Assembly: GCF_000633515.1 (NCBI RefSeq)
Contig: NZ_AYMP01000016.1
Span: 186,001 to 250,000, forward strand
DNA length: 64,000 bases
Reading direction: 5' to 3'
DNA from: Morganella morganii H1r
Lineage (GTDB): Bacteria; Pseudomonadota; Gammaproteobacteria; Enterobacterales; Enterobacteriaceae
Positions 1-9,331 of the stretch are shown one piece after another. Both the position numbers and the translations under genes were made by a program. Under the pieces are notes generated by a model that was not told the DNA's origin, did no database searches, and saw nothing but the letters and a program-made list of their open reading frames with translations. How positions within the stretch are numbered: the first letter of the stretch is position 1; each line of letters starts with the position of its first letter.

Positions 1-41
1 CGGTGATATAGTAGGTTTTTCCGTTCAGTCATGAGGTTACT

Positions 42-1439
42 ATGTCATTGTCCCGCGCGTTTGCCACCACACTGCTTGCTGCTGCCTGCTCCGCTTATGC
101 TGCCGACCCGGCAGATCTGATGATAACTGACGGCACAGTGCTGACCATGAACCCGGAAAATACGGTGTTTGAACACGGTACCGTGGTGGTCAGTGACGGA
201 AAAATTGTCGCCGTCGGCGGCCCTGAGCTGACAGCGAAATATCAGGCAAAAAAAGTGCTGGATGTAAAAGGTGATATTGTGATGCCGGGGCTGATAAACA
301 CCCACACTCACGGCTCGATGACGGTTTTCCGCTCTCTCGGGGATGATGTGCCGGATCGCCTGCACCGCTATATTTTCCCGCTGGAAAATAAACTGGTTTC
401 CCGCGATATGGTGCGCACCGGCGCCAATCTGGCTAATATCGAAATGATTAAAGGCGGCGTGACCACCTATGCCGATATGTATTATTTCGAAGATGAAGTT
501 GCGAAGACCGTGGATAAAGCGGGTTTACGCGCCGTACTGGGTGAGACAATTATTAATTTCCCGGTCGCGGATGCACAGACGCCGGAAGAAGGGATCGCGT
601 ATGCGGTGCGCTTTATCAATGAATACAAAGATCATCCGCGTATCACACCGGCATTTGCCCCGCATGGCCCGTATACCAATACCACTGAAAACTTACAGAA
701 AATTGCGGCACTGTCTGAAGAACTGAATGTACCGGTGATGATCCATCTGGCGGAGACGGATCGCGAAAAAGAGGAAATCGCCAAACGCACCGGCGGGAAA
801 AGCCCGGTGCAGTATATGGCGGATATCGGTGTGCTGAATAACCGCCTGCTGGCGGCACATGTGATTATGGCCGATGATAATGATCTGAATCTGCTGAAGA
901 AATATGATGTCGGGGTGGCACACAATATCAGTGCCAACACCAAATCCGCCAAAGGCGTGGCACCGGTCACGCAAATGCTGGAAAAGGGGATCCGCACCGG
1001 CCTCGGTACTGACGGCCCGATGTCATCCAACACACTAACCACCATGAATGAACTCAACCTGGTCGGTAAAATCCATAAACTGGAAACCAAAAACCGGGCA
1101 GCCATGCCGCCGCTGACCGTGGTTGAAATGGCGACCATGGGATCGGCCCGTGCGCTGCATATGGATGATAAAATCGGCTCGCTGGAAACCGGAAAACGGG
1201 CAGATATCATTGTGGTGGATACCAAAGCACCGAATATGGTACCGGTGTACAGCCCGTATGCCGCCCTGGTTTATGGCGCAAACGGTGCCAATGTCCGTCA
1301 TACCATTGTGGACGGTGTGATCCTGATGGAAGACCGGCAGTTACTGACCGTCAATGAAAATGAAATTATTCAGGATGCACAGCGTTTTGCGGAAAAAGTC
1401 CGTGAAACCGTGCGCGCTTCAGGGGAAGAGGTGAAATGA
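42..1439 (+). CDS. Exported amidohydrolase of the MTA/SAH deaminase (ATZ/TRZ) type
   Basis: A 465-residue metal-dependent amidohydrolase. The first 20 residues look like a Sec signal peptide (basic start, Leu/Ala core, AYAAD cleavage region), which is unusual because most family members are cytoplasmic. Metal-site motifs are present: NTHTHG near residue 87, MIHLAET near 233, the AAH histidine near 270, and LGTDGPMSSN near 320 with the catalytic Asp. These fit 5'-methylthioadenosine/S-adenosylhomocysteine deaminases and related chlorohydrolases. The substrate is not determined by sequence. The stop overlaps the next start (ATGA), so it is co-translated with the HAD phosphatase. Family confident; periplasmic location and substrate are inference. 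Confidence 0.85.
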   Translation: MSLSRAFATTLLAAACSAYAADPADLMITDGTVLTMNPENTVFEHGTVVVSDGKIVAVGGPELTAKYQAKKVLDVKGDIVMPGLINTHTHGSMTVFRSLGDDVPDRLHRYIFPLENKLVSRDMVRTGANLANIEMIKGGVTTYADMYYFEDEVAKTVDKAGLRAVLGETIINFPVADAQTPEEGIAYAVRFINEYKDHPRITPAFAPHGPYTNTTENLQKIAALSEELNVPVMIHLAETDREKEEIAKRTGGKSPVQYMADIGVLNNRLLAAHVIMADDNDLNLLKKYDVGVAHNISANTKSAKGVAPVTQMLEKGIRTGLGTDGPMSSNTLTTMNELNLVGKIHKLETKNRAAMPPLTVVEMATMGSARALHMDDKIGSLETGKRADIIVVDTKAPNMVPVYSPYAALVYGANGANVRHTIVDGVILMEDRQLLTVNENEIIQDAQRFAEKVRETVRASGEEVK

Positions 1440-2266
1440 CAGAAAAACTCAAATGTGCGCTGATTTATGATTTTGACGGCACCCTGGCGGAAGGAGATTG
1501 TCCGGAGCACGGACTGATGCCTGCACTGGGTATCAGCGACACGAAAGCATTCTGGCGGGAAGTGAAGCGGTTTGCCAAAGCCGATGACGGCGATGAAATT
1601 CTGTCCTATATGGGGTTACTGGCTGCGAAAGCCAATATCCGGCAGTCATCTGAATTGAGTGTTGAAAATCTGAAAAAACACGGTGCAACGATTCCGCTGT
1701 TTCCCGGCGTCACCGAATGGTTTAACCGTATCAATGCCTGGTCCCATGAACAGGGACTTGATCCGGAGCACTATATTCTGTCCAGCGGACTGGACGGTAT
1801 GATCCGCGGCACGGCTATCGGCCATGAATTCCGCGATATTTTTGCCTGTAAATATCACTATTCCGCTGACGGAAAAACCGCGTTATGGCCCGCTCAGGCT
1901 ATCAACTATACCACTAAAACACAGTTTTTATTCCGGATAAACAAAGGAATACATAACTCATGGGATAATGTGGCGGTTAACCAGTTTATCGAGCAGGAAG
2001 AGCGCGCAGTGCAGTTCCGCCATATGATCTATTTCGGGGATGGTGATACCGATATCCCGGCCATGAAAATGGTGCGTTATCAGGGCGGTTTTTCGCTGGC
2101 GGTGTTTGATCAGAAAAAATGGGGCAACCCGGAAACGCAGAGCAAGGTCGGCAAGCTGATTGCGGAAGAGCGGGCAAATTATGTGGTACCCGCAAACTAC
2201 GAGGAAGGCAGCCAGCTGGATGTGACCGTGAAAGGATTGTTACAGTTGTTCAGCCGTAAGCGCTGA
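1436..2266 (+). CDS. HAD-superfamily phosphatase
   Basis: A 276-residue haloacid dehalogenase-like hydrolase. Motif I is YDFDGTLAE at the N-terminus (nucleophile and acid/base Asp), motif II is the LSSG segment near residue 121, and motif IV is FGDGDTDIPAM near 203. It has no signal peptide and should be cytoplasmic, unlike its upstream partner. Start ATG overlaps the stop of the amidohydrolase by four bases, so the two form an operon. The insert between motifs I and II is longer than in minimal HADs. The substrate is unknown; a phosphomonoester linked to the amidohydrolase pathway is only a guess. Confidence 0.85.
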   Translation: MTEKLKCALIYDFDGTLAEGDCPEHGLMPALGISDTKAFWREVKRFAKADDGDEILSYMGLLAAKANIRQSSELSVENLKKHGATIPLFPGVTEWFNRINAWSHEQGLDPEHYILSSGLDGMIRGTAIGHEFRDIFACKYHYSADGKTALWPAQAINYTTKTQFLFRINKGIHNSWDNVAVNQFIEQEERAVQFRHMIYFGDGDTDIPAMKMVRYQGGFSLAVFDQKKWGNPETQSKVGKLIAEERANYVVPANYEEGSQLDVTVKGLLQLFSRKR

Positions 2267-2276
2267 GATCTGCAAA

Positions 2277-2310
2277 CCCGCACTAGTGACACTGTCACAT
2301 ATAATGCGGG
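2277..2310 (+). terminator. Nested hairpin after the HAD gene
   Basis: CCCGCA at 2277-2282 pairs with TGCGGG at 2305-2310, enclosing a second stem GTGAC/GTCAC at 2286-2290 and 2294-2298. It lies 11 bases after the HAD stop and ahead of the peroxidase gene. There is no T-run directly after it, so it could be a weak terminator or a leader structure. Confidence 0.4.
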
Positions 2311-2418
2311 CATTACATGTCTGTTAAGAATATTTTTGCCCGGTCACCGTCCGCAACCAGTCAATTGGTGTACCATAACGACAGAAACTATTCAGAATAA
2401 GAAATGCATGGAGAAAGT

Positions 2419-3348
2419 ATGAAATACCAAAATGTGACTGACACGCCCGGTGAGAATTCCTATTTCCTCGTTTTTAATCTGACAGATACCCCGCAAACGC
2501 GGGAGACGGTTGTTACGCTGTGTAATAACCTGTCCGGTATTCTGCGCAGCATCCGCAACCGGTTTCCGAAACTGGAAGTCAGTTGTGTGATGGGGTTCGG
2601 GGCGGATGCGTGGCAGAAACTGTTTCCGGACGCGGGTAAGCCCCGTGAGCTGAATACCTTTGAAGCGATTAAAGGGCCGCGTTTTACCGCCGTATCCACC
2701 CCCGGTGATATCTTCTTTCATATCCGCGCCCTGAATGTGTCGACCTGTTACGAGCTGGGCTCTGTTATCAGCCGGGCTCTGAGCGGTGCAGTGACCTGTG
2801 AGGATGAAGTTCACGGCTTCCGTTATATGGACGGACGCGCGATTATCGGCTTTGTCGATGGAACAGAAAACCCGGAATTTGAGGATGAGCGCAAAGAGTA
2901 TGCGGTTATCGGCGACGAAGACCCGGAATTTGCCGGCGGCAGCTATGCTTTTGTGCAGAAATACATTCACGATATGGATGCCTGGCAGAGCCTGAGCACC
3001 GAAGATCAGGAAAAAGTCATCGGCCGTCATAAATTCAATGATGTCGAACTGACGGATGAGCAGAAAATCCCGGGCTCCCACAATGTGGTGACCAATATTC
3101 AGGATGAAGAGGGCAATGACCTGAAAATTGTCCGCGCCAATATGCCGTTCTCCAATCCGGCCAAAAATGAGCACGGCACCTATTTTATCGGCTACGCCCG
3201 TTATTTCTCCACCACCCGCAGAATGCTGGAAAATATGTTCGCCGGGAAAGAAACCGGTGCCACCGATGAATTACTGAAATTCAGTACCGCCGTGACCGGT
3301 ACACTGTTCTTTATTCCGTCACCGGCCATGCTGGATGATGTTGAATAA
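2419..3348 (+). CDS. yfeX: Dyp-type heme peroxidase (YfeX-like)
   Basis: A 309-residue dye-decolorizing peroxidase. The family signature GFVDGTEN (GxxDG, distal Asp) lies near residue 150 and a conserved Arg/His-containing region follows around 210-245. It lacks a Tat signal, as expected for the cytoplasmic YfeX subgroup, which acts on heme/porphyrinogen-type substrates with H2O2. An ATG at 2404 is also in frame, but the ATG at 2419 is preceded by GGAGA at a proper distance and matches the usual family start (MKYQNV), so it is preferred. The gene stands alone between a hairpin at 2277 and a terminator at 3356. Symbol is by similarity. Confidence 0.85.
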   Translation: MKYQNVTDTPGENSYFLVFNLTDTPQTRETVVTLCNNLSGILRSIRNRFPKLEVSCVMGFGADAWQKLFPDAGKPRELNTFEAIKGPRFTAVSTPGDIFFHIRALNVSTCYELGSVISRALSGAVTCEDEVHGFRYMDGRAIIGFVDGTENPEFEDERKEYAVIGDEDPEFAGGSYAFVQKYIHDMDAWQSLSTEDQEKVIGRHKFNDVELTDEQKIPGSHNVVTNIQDEEGNDLKIVRANMPFSNPAKNEHGTYFIGYARYFSTTRRMLENMFAGKETGATDELLKFSTAVTGTLFFIPSPAMLDDVE

Positions 3349-3355
3349 CTGATCG

Positions 3356-3384
3356 GATCCGGGGGATCACGCCCGGATCTGTTT
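3356..3384 (+). terminator. Terminator after the Dyp peroxidase gene
   Basis: GATCCGGG (3356-3363) and CCCGGATC (3372-3379) form an 8-bp stem with an 8-base loop, followed by TGTTTT. It starts 7 bases after the stop codon. Confidence 0.7.
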
Positions 3385-3480
3385 TCCCGCCTGTTGTTTC
3401 CGCGTTTTTTATTGGTATTTCCCCGTTGTCTGCGGTAAAGTTTCCGGCTTTTTTCCGGCATGGCAAACAGCGGAGGCATT

Positions 3481-4833
3481 ATGTTTATTGGTTTTGATTA
3501 CGGAACATCCAACTGCTCAGTGGCAGTGATGAAAGAGGGCACTCCGGTGTTATTACCGCTGGAGGGGGATAATGTCTATATTCCGTCCACCCTGTGTGCA
3601 CCGACACGCGAATCCGTTTCCGAACACTTATTCCGTCACCGCGATATTCTGCCGTCAGATAATACCGGCGAACAGTTATTGCGCCGCTCTATCGCTTTTA
3701 ACCGCGAAGAAAGTATTGAGCTGGTGCCGGAGGATATTCTGTTTGGCCAGGCCGCGCTGGAGCTCTATCTTAATGATCCGCGTGACGTGTATTACGTCAA
3801 ATCCCCGAAATCCTTTCTCGGTGCTTCCGGGCTGCATGATGTGCAAATCAGCTTCTTTGAGGATCTGGTCTGCGCCATGATGGCGAATATCAAATCTCAG
3901 GCCGAAGTTTCCACCCGGGAAACCATCACAGAAACGGTGATCGGCAGACCGGTTAACTTCCACGGACTGGGGGGTGAAGCAGCCAATCAGCAGGCGGAGG
4001 CCATTCTTCTGCGGGCGGCAAAACGTGCCGGTTTTCAGCAGATTACCTTTCAGTTTGAACCGGTGGCCGCCGGGCTGGAATATGAATCGGTTCTGAATAC
4101 GGATCAGACGGTGCTGGTGGTGGATATCGGCGGCGGTACCACCGACTGCTCGCTTATCCGTATGGGACCGGGTTACCGGGGACAGGCTGATCGCACTGAC
4201 AGTCTGCTGGCACACAGCGGACAGCGGGTCGGCGGAAACGACCTTGATATCTATCTGGCCTTTAAACAGCTGATGCCGCTGTTCGGAATGAACAGCCGTG
4301 CGGCTTCCGGTATCGAAATGCCGCTGATGCAATTCTGGAACCCGATCGCCATTAATAATGTGGAAGCACAGAAAGAGTTCTATTCCCGCCAGAATCTCAC
4401 CCTGTTACAGCAACTGAAGCGGGATGCGGCAGAGCCGGAAAAACTGCTGCGCCTGCTGGAAGTGTATAACCAAAGCCTGGGTTACAGTATTATCCGCCGG
4501 GCGGAAGAGGCAAAAATCGCGCTTTCCGCCTCACCGGAATACCGTGCAGCAATCCGTCTGCTCAGTGAAACGCTGGAAACAGACATCAGCGCGGCAGAAA
4601 TGGAAGAATCGATTTCCTCCCCGAAAGATAAAATGATTTTCCTGGTGAATGATGCAGTGCAGCAGGGCGGCGCAACACCGGATGCTATCTTTATCACCGG
4701 CGGGTCAGGCCGTTCGCCGGTGTTATGCCGTGCGATTGAGGCACAATTACCGGGAATACCGGTGGTCAGAGGAAATGATTTCGGCTCAGTAACCGCCGGT
4801 CTGGCACGCTGGGGCGAAATTTGTTTTAAATAA
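3481..4833 (+). CDS. yegD: Hsp70-like chaperone YegD
   Basis: A 450-residue actin-fold ATPase, the same length as E. coli YegD. The N-terminal phosphate-binding loop FIGFDYGTSNCSVAV, the second phosphate loop VLVVDIGGGTTDCS (about residues 213-226) and the C-terminal adenosine motif ITGGSGRSP (about 409-417) are all present. It lacks the peptide-binding domain of DnaK. The ATG at 3481 is chosen over the longer frame from 3460 because GGAGG lies just upstream and the protein then begins as in the family. It is followed closely by nemR but is probably a separate unit, since the NemR operator lies between them. Confidence 0.9.
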   Translation: MFIGFDYGTSNCSVAVMKEGTPVLLPLEGDNVYIPSTLCAPTRESVSEHLFRHRDILPSDNTGEQLLRRSIAFNREESIELVPEDILFGQAALELYLNDPRDVYYVKSPKSFLGASGLHDVQISFFEDLVCAMMANIKSQAEVSTRETITETVIGRPVNFHGLGGEAANQQAEAILLRAAKRAGFQQITFQFEPVAAGLEYESVLNTDQTVLVVDIGGGTTDCSLIRMGPGYRGQADRTDSLLAHSGQRVGGNDLDIYLAFKQLMPLFGMNSRAASGIEMPLMQFWNPIAINNVEAQKEFYSRQNLTLLQQLKRDAAEPEKLLRLLEVYNQSLGYSIIRRAEEAKIALSASPEYRAAIRLLSETLETDISAAEMEESISSPKDKMIFLVNDAVQQGGATPDAIFITGGSGRSPVLCRAIEAQLPGIPVVRGNDFGSVTAGLARWGEICFK

Positions 4834-4842
4834 ACTTGCAAC

Positions 4843-4856
4843 AGACCGGTCGGTCT
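4843..4856. promoter_or_regulatory. NemR operator upstream of nemR
   Basis: AGACCG (4843-4848) and CGGTCT (4851-4856) form a perfect palindrome with a 2-base spacer, 15 bases before the nemR start. It resembles the NemR box of E. coli (TAGACC...GGTCTA), which supports autorepression. Confidence 0.8.
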
Positions 4857-4870
4857 ATTAGAGTGTTGTT

Positions 4871-5467
4871 ATGAACAAACACACTGAACATGATACCCGC
4901 GAACATCTTCTGGCTACCGGCGAACGCCTGTGCCTTCAGCGCGGCTTTACCGGCATGGGGCTGAGTGAACTGCTGAAAACAGCCGGGGTGCCGAAGGGCT
5001 CATTTTATCACTACTTCCGCTCCAAGGAATTATTCGGCGTAGCCCTGCTGGAACGCTATTACGAAGATTACCTGGAGCGACTGACCGGACATTTTGAGCA
5101 CGGCCCGGGGAATTACCGTGATCGCTTTCTCGCGTATTACGGCGATATTCTGAAAAATGCCTGTCAGCACAGCCGTATTCAGGGCTGTCTGACGGTTAAA
5201 TTATCCGCCGAAGTGTGTGATTTATCGGAAGATATGAATGCCGCGATGGATAAAGGCGTCAGTAAAGTGATCGCACTGCTGGCGCAAACCCTGGAAAACG
5301 GACGAAAAGAAAATTCGCTGACGTTTCAGGGCGATGCGCAGCACGCCGCACAGGTCTTTTATTCGTTATGGCTGGGGGCAAATTTGCAGGCAAAAATTTC
5401 CCGCAGTACCGCGCCGCTGGAAAGTGCACTGGCGCATGTTGAAACACTGATTACCGCGCCTGAGTGA
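4871..5467 (+). CDS. nemR: TetR-family repressor NemR
   Basis: A 198-residue TetR regulator. The N-terminal helix-turn-helix covers roughly residues 10-55, with the typical GVPKGSFYHYFRSKELF recognition helix region. E. coli NemR senses electrophiles and bleach through reactive cysteines; here cysteines occur at C18 and at several positions around residues 97-118 (NACQHSRIQGC, EVCDL), compatible with redox sensing. The gene precedes nemA by 62 bases and both have NemR-type palindromes upstream. Function as repressor of nemA is by family and context. Confidence 0.9.
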   Translation: MNKHTEHDTREHLLATGERLCLQRGFTGMGLSELLKTAGVPKGSFYHYFRSKELFGVALLERYYEDYLERLTGHFEHGPGNYRDRFLAYYGDILKNACQHSRIQGCLTVKLSAEVCDLSEDMNAAMDKGVSKVIALLAQTLENGRKENSLTFQGDAQHAAQVFYSLWLGANLQAKISRSTAPLESALAHVETLITAPE

Positions 5468-5500
5468 TTCTTTTCGCAGGCGTTTTTATTTATCTGAAAA

Positions 5501-5517
5501 TTAGTCGACTGGTCTAA
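5501..5517. promoter_or_regulatory. Second NemR-type operator, in front of nemA
   Basis: TTAGTCGACTGGTCTAA is an imperfect palindrome related to the site before nemR, with the GGTCTA half conserved. It lies 12 bases before the nemA start codon, so nemA may have its own NemR-controlled promoter in addition to readthrough from nemR. Confidence 0.65.
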
Positions 5518-5529
5518 TCCGGAGTTACT

Positions 5530-6645
5530 ATGTCACAACAACCATTGTCACAGAAAAAACTGTTTACCCCGCTGAAAGTGGGTGCCTTTACCGCACCGAA
5601 CCGCGTCTTTATGGCACCGCTGACCCGGCTGCGCAGTATCGAACCCGGCGATATCCCGACCCCGCTGATGGGGGAGTATTACCGTCAGCGCGCCGGGGCC
5701 GGGCTGATTATCTCAGAAGCCACTCAAATTTCGGCACAGGCCAAAGGCTATGCCGGTGCGCCGGGGCTGCACAGTCCGGAACAGATTGCGGCCTGGAAAA
5801 AAATCACAGCCGGTGTGCATGACGCAGGCGGCCACATTGCTGTCCAGCTGTGGCATACGGGGCGGATTTCTCATAACAGCATTCAGCCGGGACAACAGGC
5901 ACCGGTGGCACCGTCAGCGATCAGTGCCGGAACCCGTACCTCACTGCGTGATGAGAATGGCCATGCTATCCGCGTCGATACCTCCATGCCGCGAGCGCTG
6001 GAAACCAGTGAAATTCCGGGGATTGTGAATGATTTCCGTCAGGCGGTAGCTAATGCCCGCGAGGCCGGGTTTGATATGGCGGAGCTGCATTCCGCTCACG
6101 GTTACCTGCTGCACCAGTTCTTATCACCGGATGCCAACCACCGCACCGATCAGTACGGCGGCAGCCGCGAAAACCGCGCCCGTCTGGTACTGGAAGTGGT
6201 GGATGCCGTCTGTGCGGAGTGGGGACCGGAACACATCGGGATCCGTGTATCACCAATCGGTTCATTCCAGAATATGAGCAACGGCCCGGATGAAGAGTCG
6301 GATGCCCTGTATCTGATTGAAGAACTGAATAAACGCAATATTGCGTATCTGCATATGTCTGAACCGGACTGGGCAGGCGGTCAGCCGTACAGCGAAGATT
6401 TTCGTCGTAAGGTTCGTTCTCTGTTCCGTGGTGTGATTATCGGTGCCGGTGCGTATACTCCGGAAAAAGCTGAAGATCTGATTGAAAAAGGGCTGATTGA
6501 TGCGGTGGCATTTGGCCGTGATTATATCGCCAACCCGGATCTGGCCGCACGGCTGGCGAAAAAAGCGCCGCTGAACCCGCAGCGTCCGGAATCCTTCTAC
6601 GGCGGTGGTGCCGAAGGGTATACCGATTATCCGTTTATGTCATAA
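5530..6645 (+). CDS. nemA: N-ethylmaleimide reductase (Old Yellow Enzyme family)
   Basis: A 371-residue FMN-dependent ene-reductase forming a TIM barrel. The N-terminal FVMAPLTR-like segment ([10 protein letters not shown] near residue 27), the substrate-binding [11 protein letters not shown] motif near 185, [14 protein letters not shown] just after, and the C-terminal [12 protein letters not shown] segment near 327 are typical. It reduces activated C=C bonds and nitro compounds with NAD(P)H and works with NemR in electrophile detoxification. GGAG lies 6 bases before the ATG. A bidirectional terminator follows. Confidence 0.93.
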   Translation: MSQQPLSQKKLFTPLKVGAFTAPNRVFMAPLTRLRSIEPGDIPTPLMGEYYRQRAGAGLIISEATQISAQAKGYAGAPGLHSPEQIAAWKKITAGVHDAGGHIAVQLWHTGRISHNSIQPGQQAPVAPSAISAGTRTSLRDENGHAIRVDTSMPRALETSEIPGIVNDFRQAVANAREAGFDMAELHSAHGYLLHQFLSPDANHRTDQYGGSRENRARLVLEVVDAVCAEWGPEHIGIRVSPIGSFQNMSNGPDEESDALYLIEELNKRNIAYLHMSEPDWAGGQPYSEDFRRKVRSLFRGVIIGAGAYTPEKAEDLIEKGLIDAVAFGRDYIANPDLAARLAKKAPLNPQRPESFYGGGAEGYTDYPFMS

Positions 6646-6653
6646 CAGACATT

Positions 6654-6688
6654 AATCCGGCGGCAGAAAACAGCCGCCGGATTATTTT
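6654..6688. terminator. Bidirectional terminator between nemA and the uptake operon
   Basis: AATCCGGCGGC (6654-6664) pairs with GCCGCCGGATT (6673-6683); an 8-base A-rich loop separates the 11-bp arms and ATTTTTA follows. It serves nemA and, on the other strand, the leftward ABC operon. Confidence 0.85.
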
Positions 6689-7434
6689 TACGGACGGATA
6701 ATCGTGTGTGCATACACTGTACTGTAACCATCCATCTCTATTTTGCGGAATTCCACATCAAAAACCGTATTTAATAAAGAGGATTCCAGCAGTGCCGCAG
6801 ATGAACCGAAATAACGTAATTGCCCCTGTGATAACACAATAACCGATTCAAAATAGCGGAATACCATATCCAGTTCGTGCAGACACACTACCACCAGTTT
6901 TTCTTTTCCCTGTGCCGTTAAATCTTCAATCAGCTGCATCCGGTGTTTTATATCCAGTGCCGCACCCGGTTCATCAGCAAATATCACCGGCGGATCACAC
7001 ATCAGTGCCATTGCGGTCAGTACCCGGCTTTTCTCCCCGCCCGATAAGATATGCCAGTGTTTATCCAGTAACGGCTGTAATTCATATTTCCGGCAGGCGG
7101 CCTCTTTTGCGGCTTTCGGGTCAGCTGCCCGCTCTGCGGCCAGTGAAATTAATTCCTCTGTGCGCTGATCCCAGCAGGGATTAAAACTCTGCGGGATCAG
7201 CCCGATTTTCTGCATCCGCGCCGCGCCTTTATAACGGCTGATATTTTTCCCGTCCAGGGTAACGGCGCTGAATACTTCCCGGTCAAGCCCGGATAATGCC
7301 TTTATCAGGGTGGATTTACCGGAGCCGTTCGGGCCGATAAGCGCAATGCTGCCTCTGGCGGGTAAATGCAGGGAATCAACCGTCAGTATTGTTTTATCCT
7401 GTTTACGGACGTTCAGGTTATTCACTGTGATCAT
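6688..7434 (-). CDS. ABC transporter ATPase, FecCD-type uptake system
   Basis: A 248-residue ATP-binding subunit. Walker A GPNGSGKST near residue 34, signature LSGGEKSRV near 130 and Walker B VIFADEP near 150 are intact, with the switch His in VVCLHELD near 187. It belongs to the FecE/BtuD/FhuC group that powers import of siderophores, heme or cobalamin. It overlaps the permease gene by four bases (ATGA) and is the last gene of the receptor-binding protein-permease-ATPase operon. Confidence 0.9.
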   Translation of the reverse strand: MITVNNLNVRKQDKTILTVDSLHLPARGSIALIGPNGSGKSTLIKALSGLDREVFSAVTLDGKNISRYKGAARMQKIGLIPQSFNPCWDQRTEELISLAAERAADPKAAKEAACRKYELQPLLDKHWHILSGGEKSRVLTAMALMCDPPVIFADEPGAALDIKHRMQLIEDLTAQGKEKLVVVCLHELDMVFRYFESVIVLSQGQLRYFGSSAALLESSLLNTVFDVEFRKIEMDGYSTVYAHTIIRP

Positions 7435-8429
7435 GATTTTCTCACCCGTTTCGCCAGCAGATAAATAAAGAAAGGGCCGCCGATGAAGGCGGTGATCAGC
7501 CCGAGCGGTATTTCCCCCGGCGGCAGCAGACTGCGCGATAATGCATCGGAGAACATCACCAGTGCCGCACCAATAACAGCGGAGGCGGGCAGAACATATT
7601 TATGACGGGCACCAACCTGCCAGCGGGCAATATGCGGGGCAATCAATCCGATAAAACCAACAACGCCGCCGAGTGAAACGGCAATCGCGACAATGGCGGA
7701 CCCGGCAATTAAGGCCAGCACAGTAAACCGTTCAACCGATAAACCGAAACTCATGGCCATTGTTCTGTCCAGTCCCATTAAATCCAGCCCGTCAGATAAC
7801 AGGTAAACGGATAATAAAATGGCGGCCAGGGTTAATATCAGGCTGATGAGCAGACCTTCTCCGGACGGGGTTTGTATTCCGCCCAGAATCCAGCTTAATA
7901 CCACCTGGAGACTGGTACTTTCATCGGATAATGCCATCATCATAAACGAACGGGCGGCATTTAATACCGCGCTGACGGCCACCCCGGTTAATAACAGTGT
8001 GGCGGTATCCAGTGACCCGGCAATCCGGGAGACAGATAACACAATAAATATCGCCGCCAGTGCCCCGCTGAAGGCGAATAAGGGCAGCGATACCGCCAGC
8101 GGTAAGCCGAGCGGCACTAATAATGCCACTGTTCCGCCGATCGCCGCACCGCCGGAGGATCCTAATAACCACGGCTCTGCCAGCGGGTTGCGGAATACCC
8201 CCTGAAAAATGGCACCGCTTAATCCCAGTAATGCGCCGGTAAATCCGGCGGTAATCACACGCGGTAAACGCCATTCGGTTAATAAGCGGGATGTTAAGTC
8301 ATCACTGTAAAACAGGGCGCTTACCACTTTCAGCGGACTCTCCCATGTATGTCCGGCACAGGCGGAGAAAATAAATGCGGCGGAGAGTATGAGTAACAGA
8401 CTGATTATTTTCACTGTCTCAGGCTCCAT
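7431..8429 (-). CDS. FecCD-family ABC permease
   Basis: A 332-residue inner-membrane permease with about nine to ten hydrophobic segments. The GLSGAIFQGVFRNPLAEPWLLGSS block near residue 68 and the GxxGFIGLIAPHIAR coupling segment near 255 are hallmarks of the FecCD/BtuC family, which forms a homodimer or heterodimer with the ATPase. Its start lies inside the 3' end of the binding-protein gene (19-base overlap), so translation is coupled. Only one permease gene is present, so a homodimer is expected. The ligand cannot be told from sequence. Confidence 0.9.
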   Translation of the reverse strand: MEPETVKIISLLLILSAAFIFSACAGHTWESPLKVVSALFYSDDLTSRLLTEWRLPRVITAGFTGALLGLSGAIFQGVFRNPLAEPWLLGSSGGAAIGGTVALLVPLGLPLAVSLPLFAFSGALAAIFIVLSVSRIAGSLDTATLLLTGVAVSAVLNAARSFMMMALSDESTSLQVVLSWILGGIQTPSGEGLLISLILTLAAILLSVYLLSDGLDLMGLDRTMAMSFGLSVERFTVLALIAGSAIVAIAVSLGGVVGFIGLIAPHIARWQVGARHKYVLPASAVIGAALVMFSDALSRSLLPPGEIPLGLITAFIGGPFFIYLLAKRVRKS

Positions 8430-9322
8430 TGCTCAAAGATATCAGACATATATTCAATGCCGTCAATAATCCGCGGGCCGGGAATAAGCACATACGCACT
8501 TTTGACCGGATAAATATCATTCTTTTTAACTGCTTTCATTTGTGACCAGCCGGGAAGCGTCAGTAAATCCCGGATTTTGTCTCCGGAAATGGTGTACAAA
8601 ATAATATCCGGGTCGGCGGCGATAATTGCCTCCGGGGATACCTGTTTCAGCGCCGGTCCGGCCTGTTTATATTCCTCCAGCGCCAGCGTTCCGCCCGCTT
8701 TTAAAATGGAATCGGCGGTATATCCCGGTGTTTTTTTATACGCCTGCGGCCTGGCAACCAGTAATAACCCGTTACTGACCTGACCGGTGATCATAATGAC
8801 CCCTGGTGCGCGGTAACCGGCGGGCTTTTGCTGTACAGTGTGCAGCCGCTGTTCCATTTCCGCCGCCACCTGTTCGCCTTTTTCCGTTGTTTTGGTGACC
8901 TGTGCCACCAGACGGATATTATGAATAATTTCCTCAATACTGTTTCCCTCCAGCACCAGCACAGGAATGCCGAATTTGCGCAGCGGTATTAATAACTGAT
9001 GCGTGGCCTGGCGGGCAGGGGTCATAATCACCAGATCCGGTTTCTGTTCAATGATCCGTTCAAGAGAAAACCCGAGGCGGCCGCCGATTAACGGTTTATT
9101 TTTGATTTCATCCGGGAAATAGGTGTAGGCATCAATACCGGCGATATTGTCGGCCAGTCCGAGGATCGCCACAATTTCGGTATTTGATGAAAAGATAGTC
9201 ACAATACGCTGCGGTTTTTCGTTCAGTGTGACCGGCGCAGATAATTGCGCCATCATACTGAAAGCAGGCAGAGCATGGCACAGGGCCATGCTCAGTGTGA
9301 TAATAATAATCAGGACTTTCAT
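8411..9322 (-). CDS. Periplasmic metal-complex/cofactor-binding protein
   Basis: A 303-residue solute-binding protein of the FecB/BtuF fold. Residues 1 to about 22 form a signal peptide; there is no lipobox. The N-terminal lobe begins QRIVTIFSSNTEIVAILGLADNIAG and is followed by the typical GGRLGFSLERIIEQKPDLVI segment near residue 80. It should carry the ligand from the outer-membrane receptor to the permease. It starts 9 bases after the receptor stop. Siderophore, heme and cobalamin are all possible ligands; no residue I can see decides. Confidence 0.85.
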   Translation of the reverse strand: MKVLIIIITLSMALCHALPAFSMMAQLSAPVTLNEKPQRIVTIFSSNTEIVAILGLADNIAGIDAYTYFPDEIKNKPLIGGRLGFSLERIIEQKPDLVIMTPARQATHQLLIPLRKFGIPVLVLEGNSIEEIIHNIRLVAQVTKTTEKGEQVAAEMEQRLHTVQQKPAGYRAPGVIMITGQVSNGLLLVARPQAYKKTPGYTADSILKAGGTLALEEYKQAGPALKQVSPEAIIAADPDIILYTISGDKIRDLLTLPGWSQMKAVKKNDIYPVKSAYVLIPGPRIIDGIEYMSDIFEQWSLRQ

Positions 9323-9331
9323 TATTGCCGG

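Noticed and set aside
2392-3174. A 260-codon leftward frame over the Dyp peroxidase
   Set aside because: Antisense shadow of a conserved gene.
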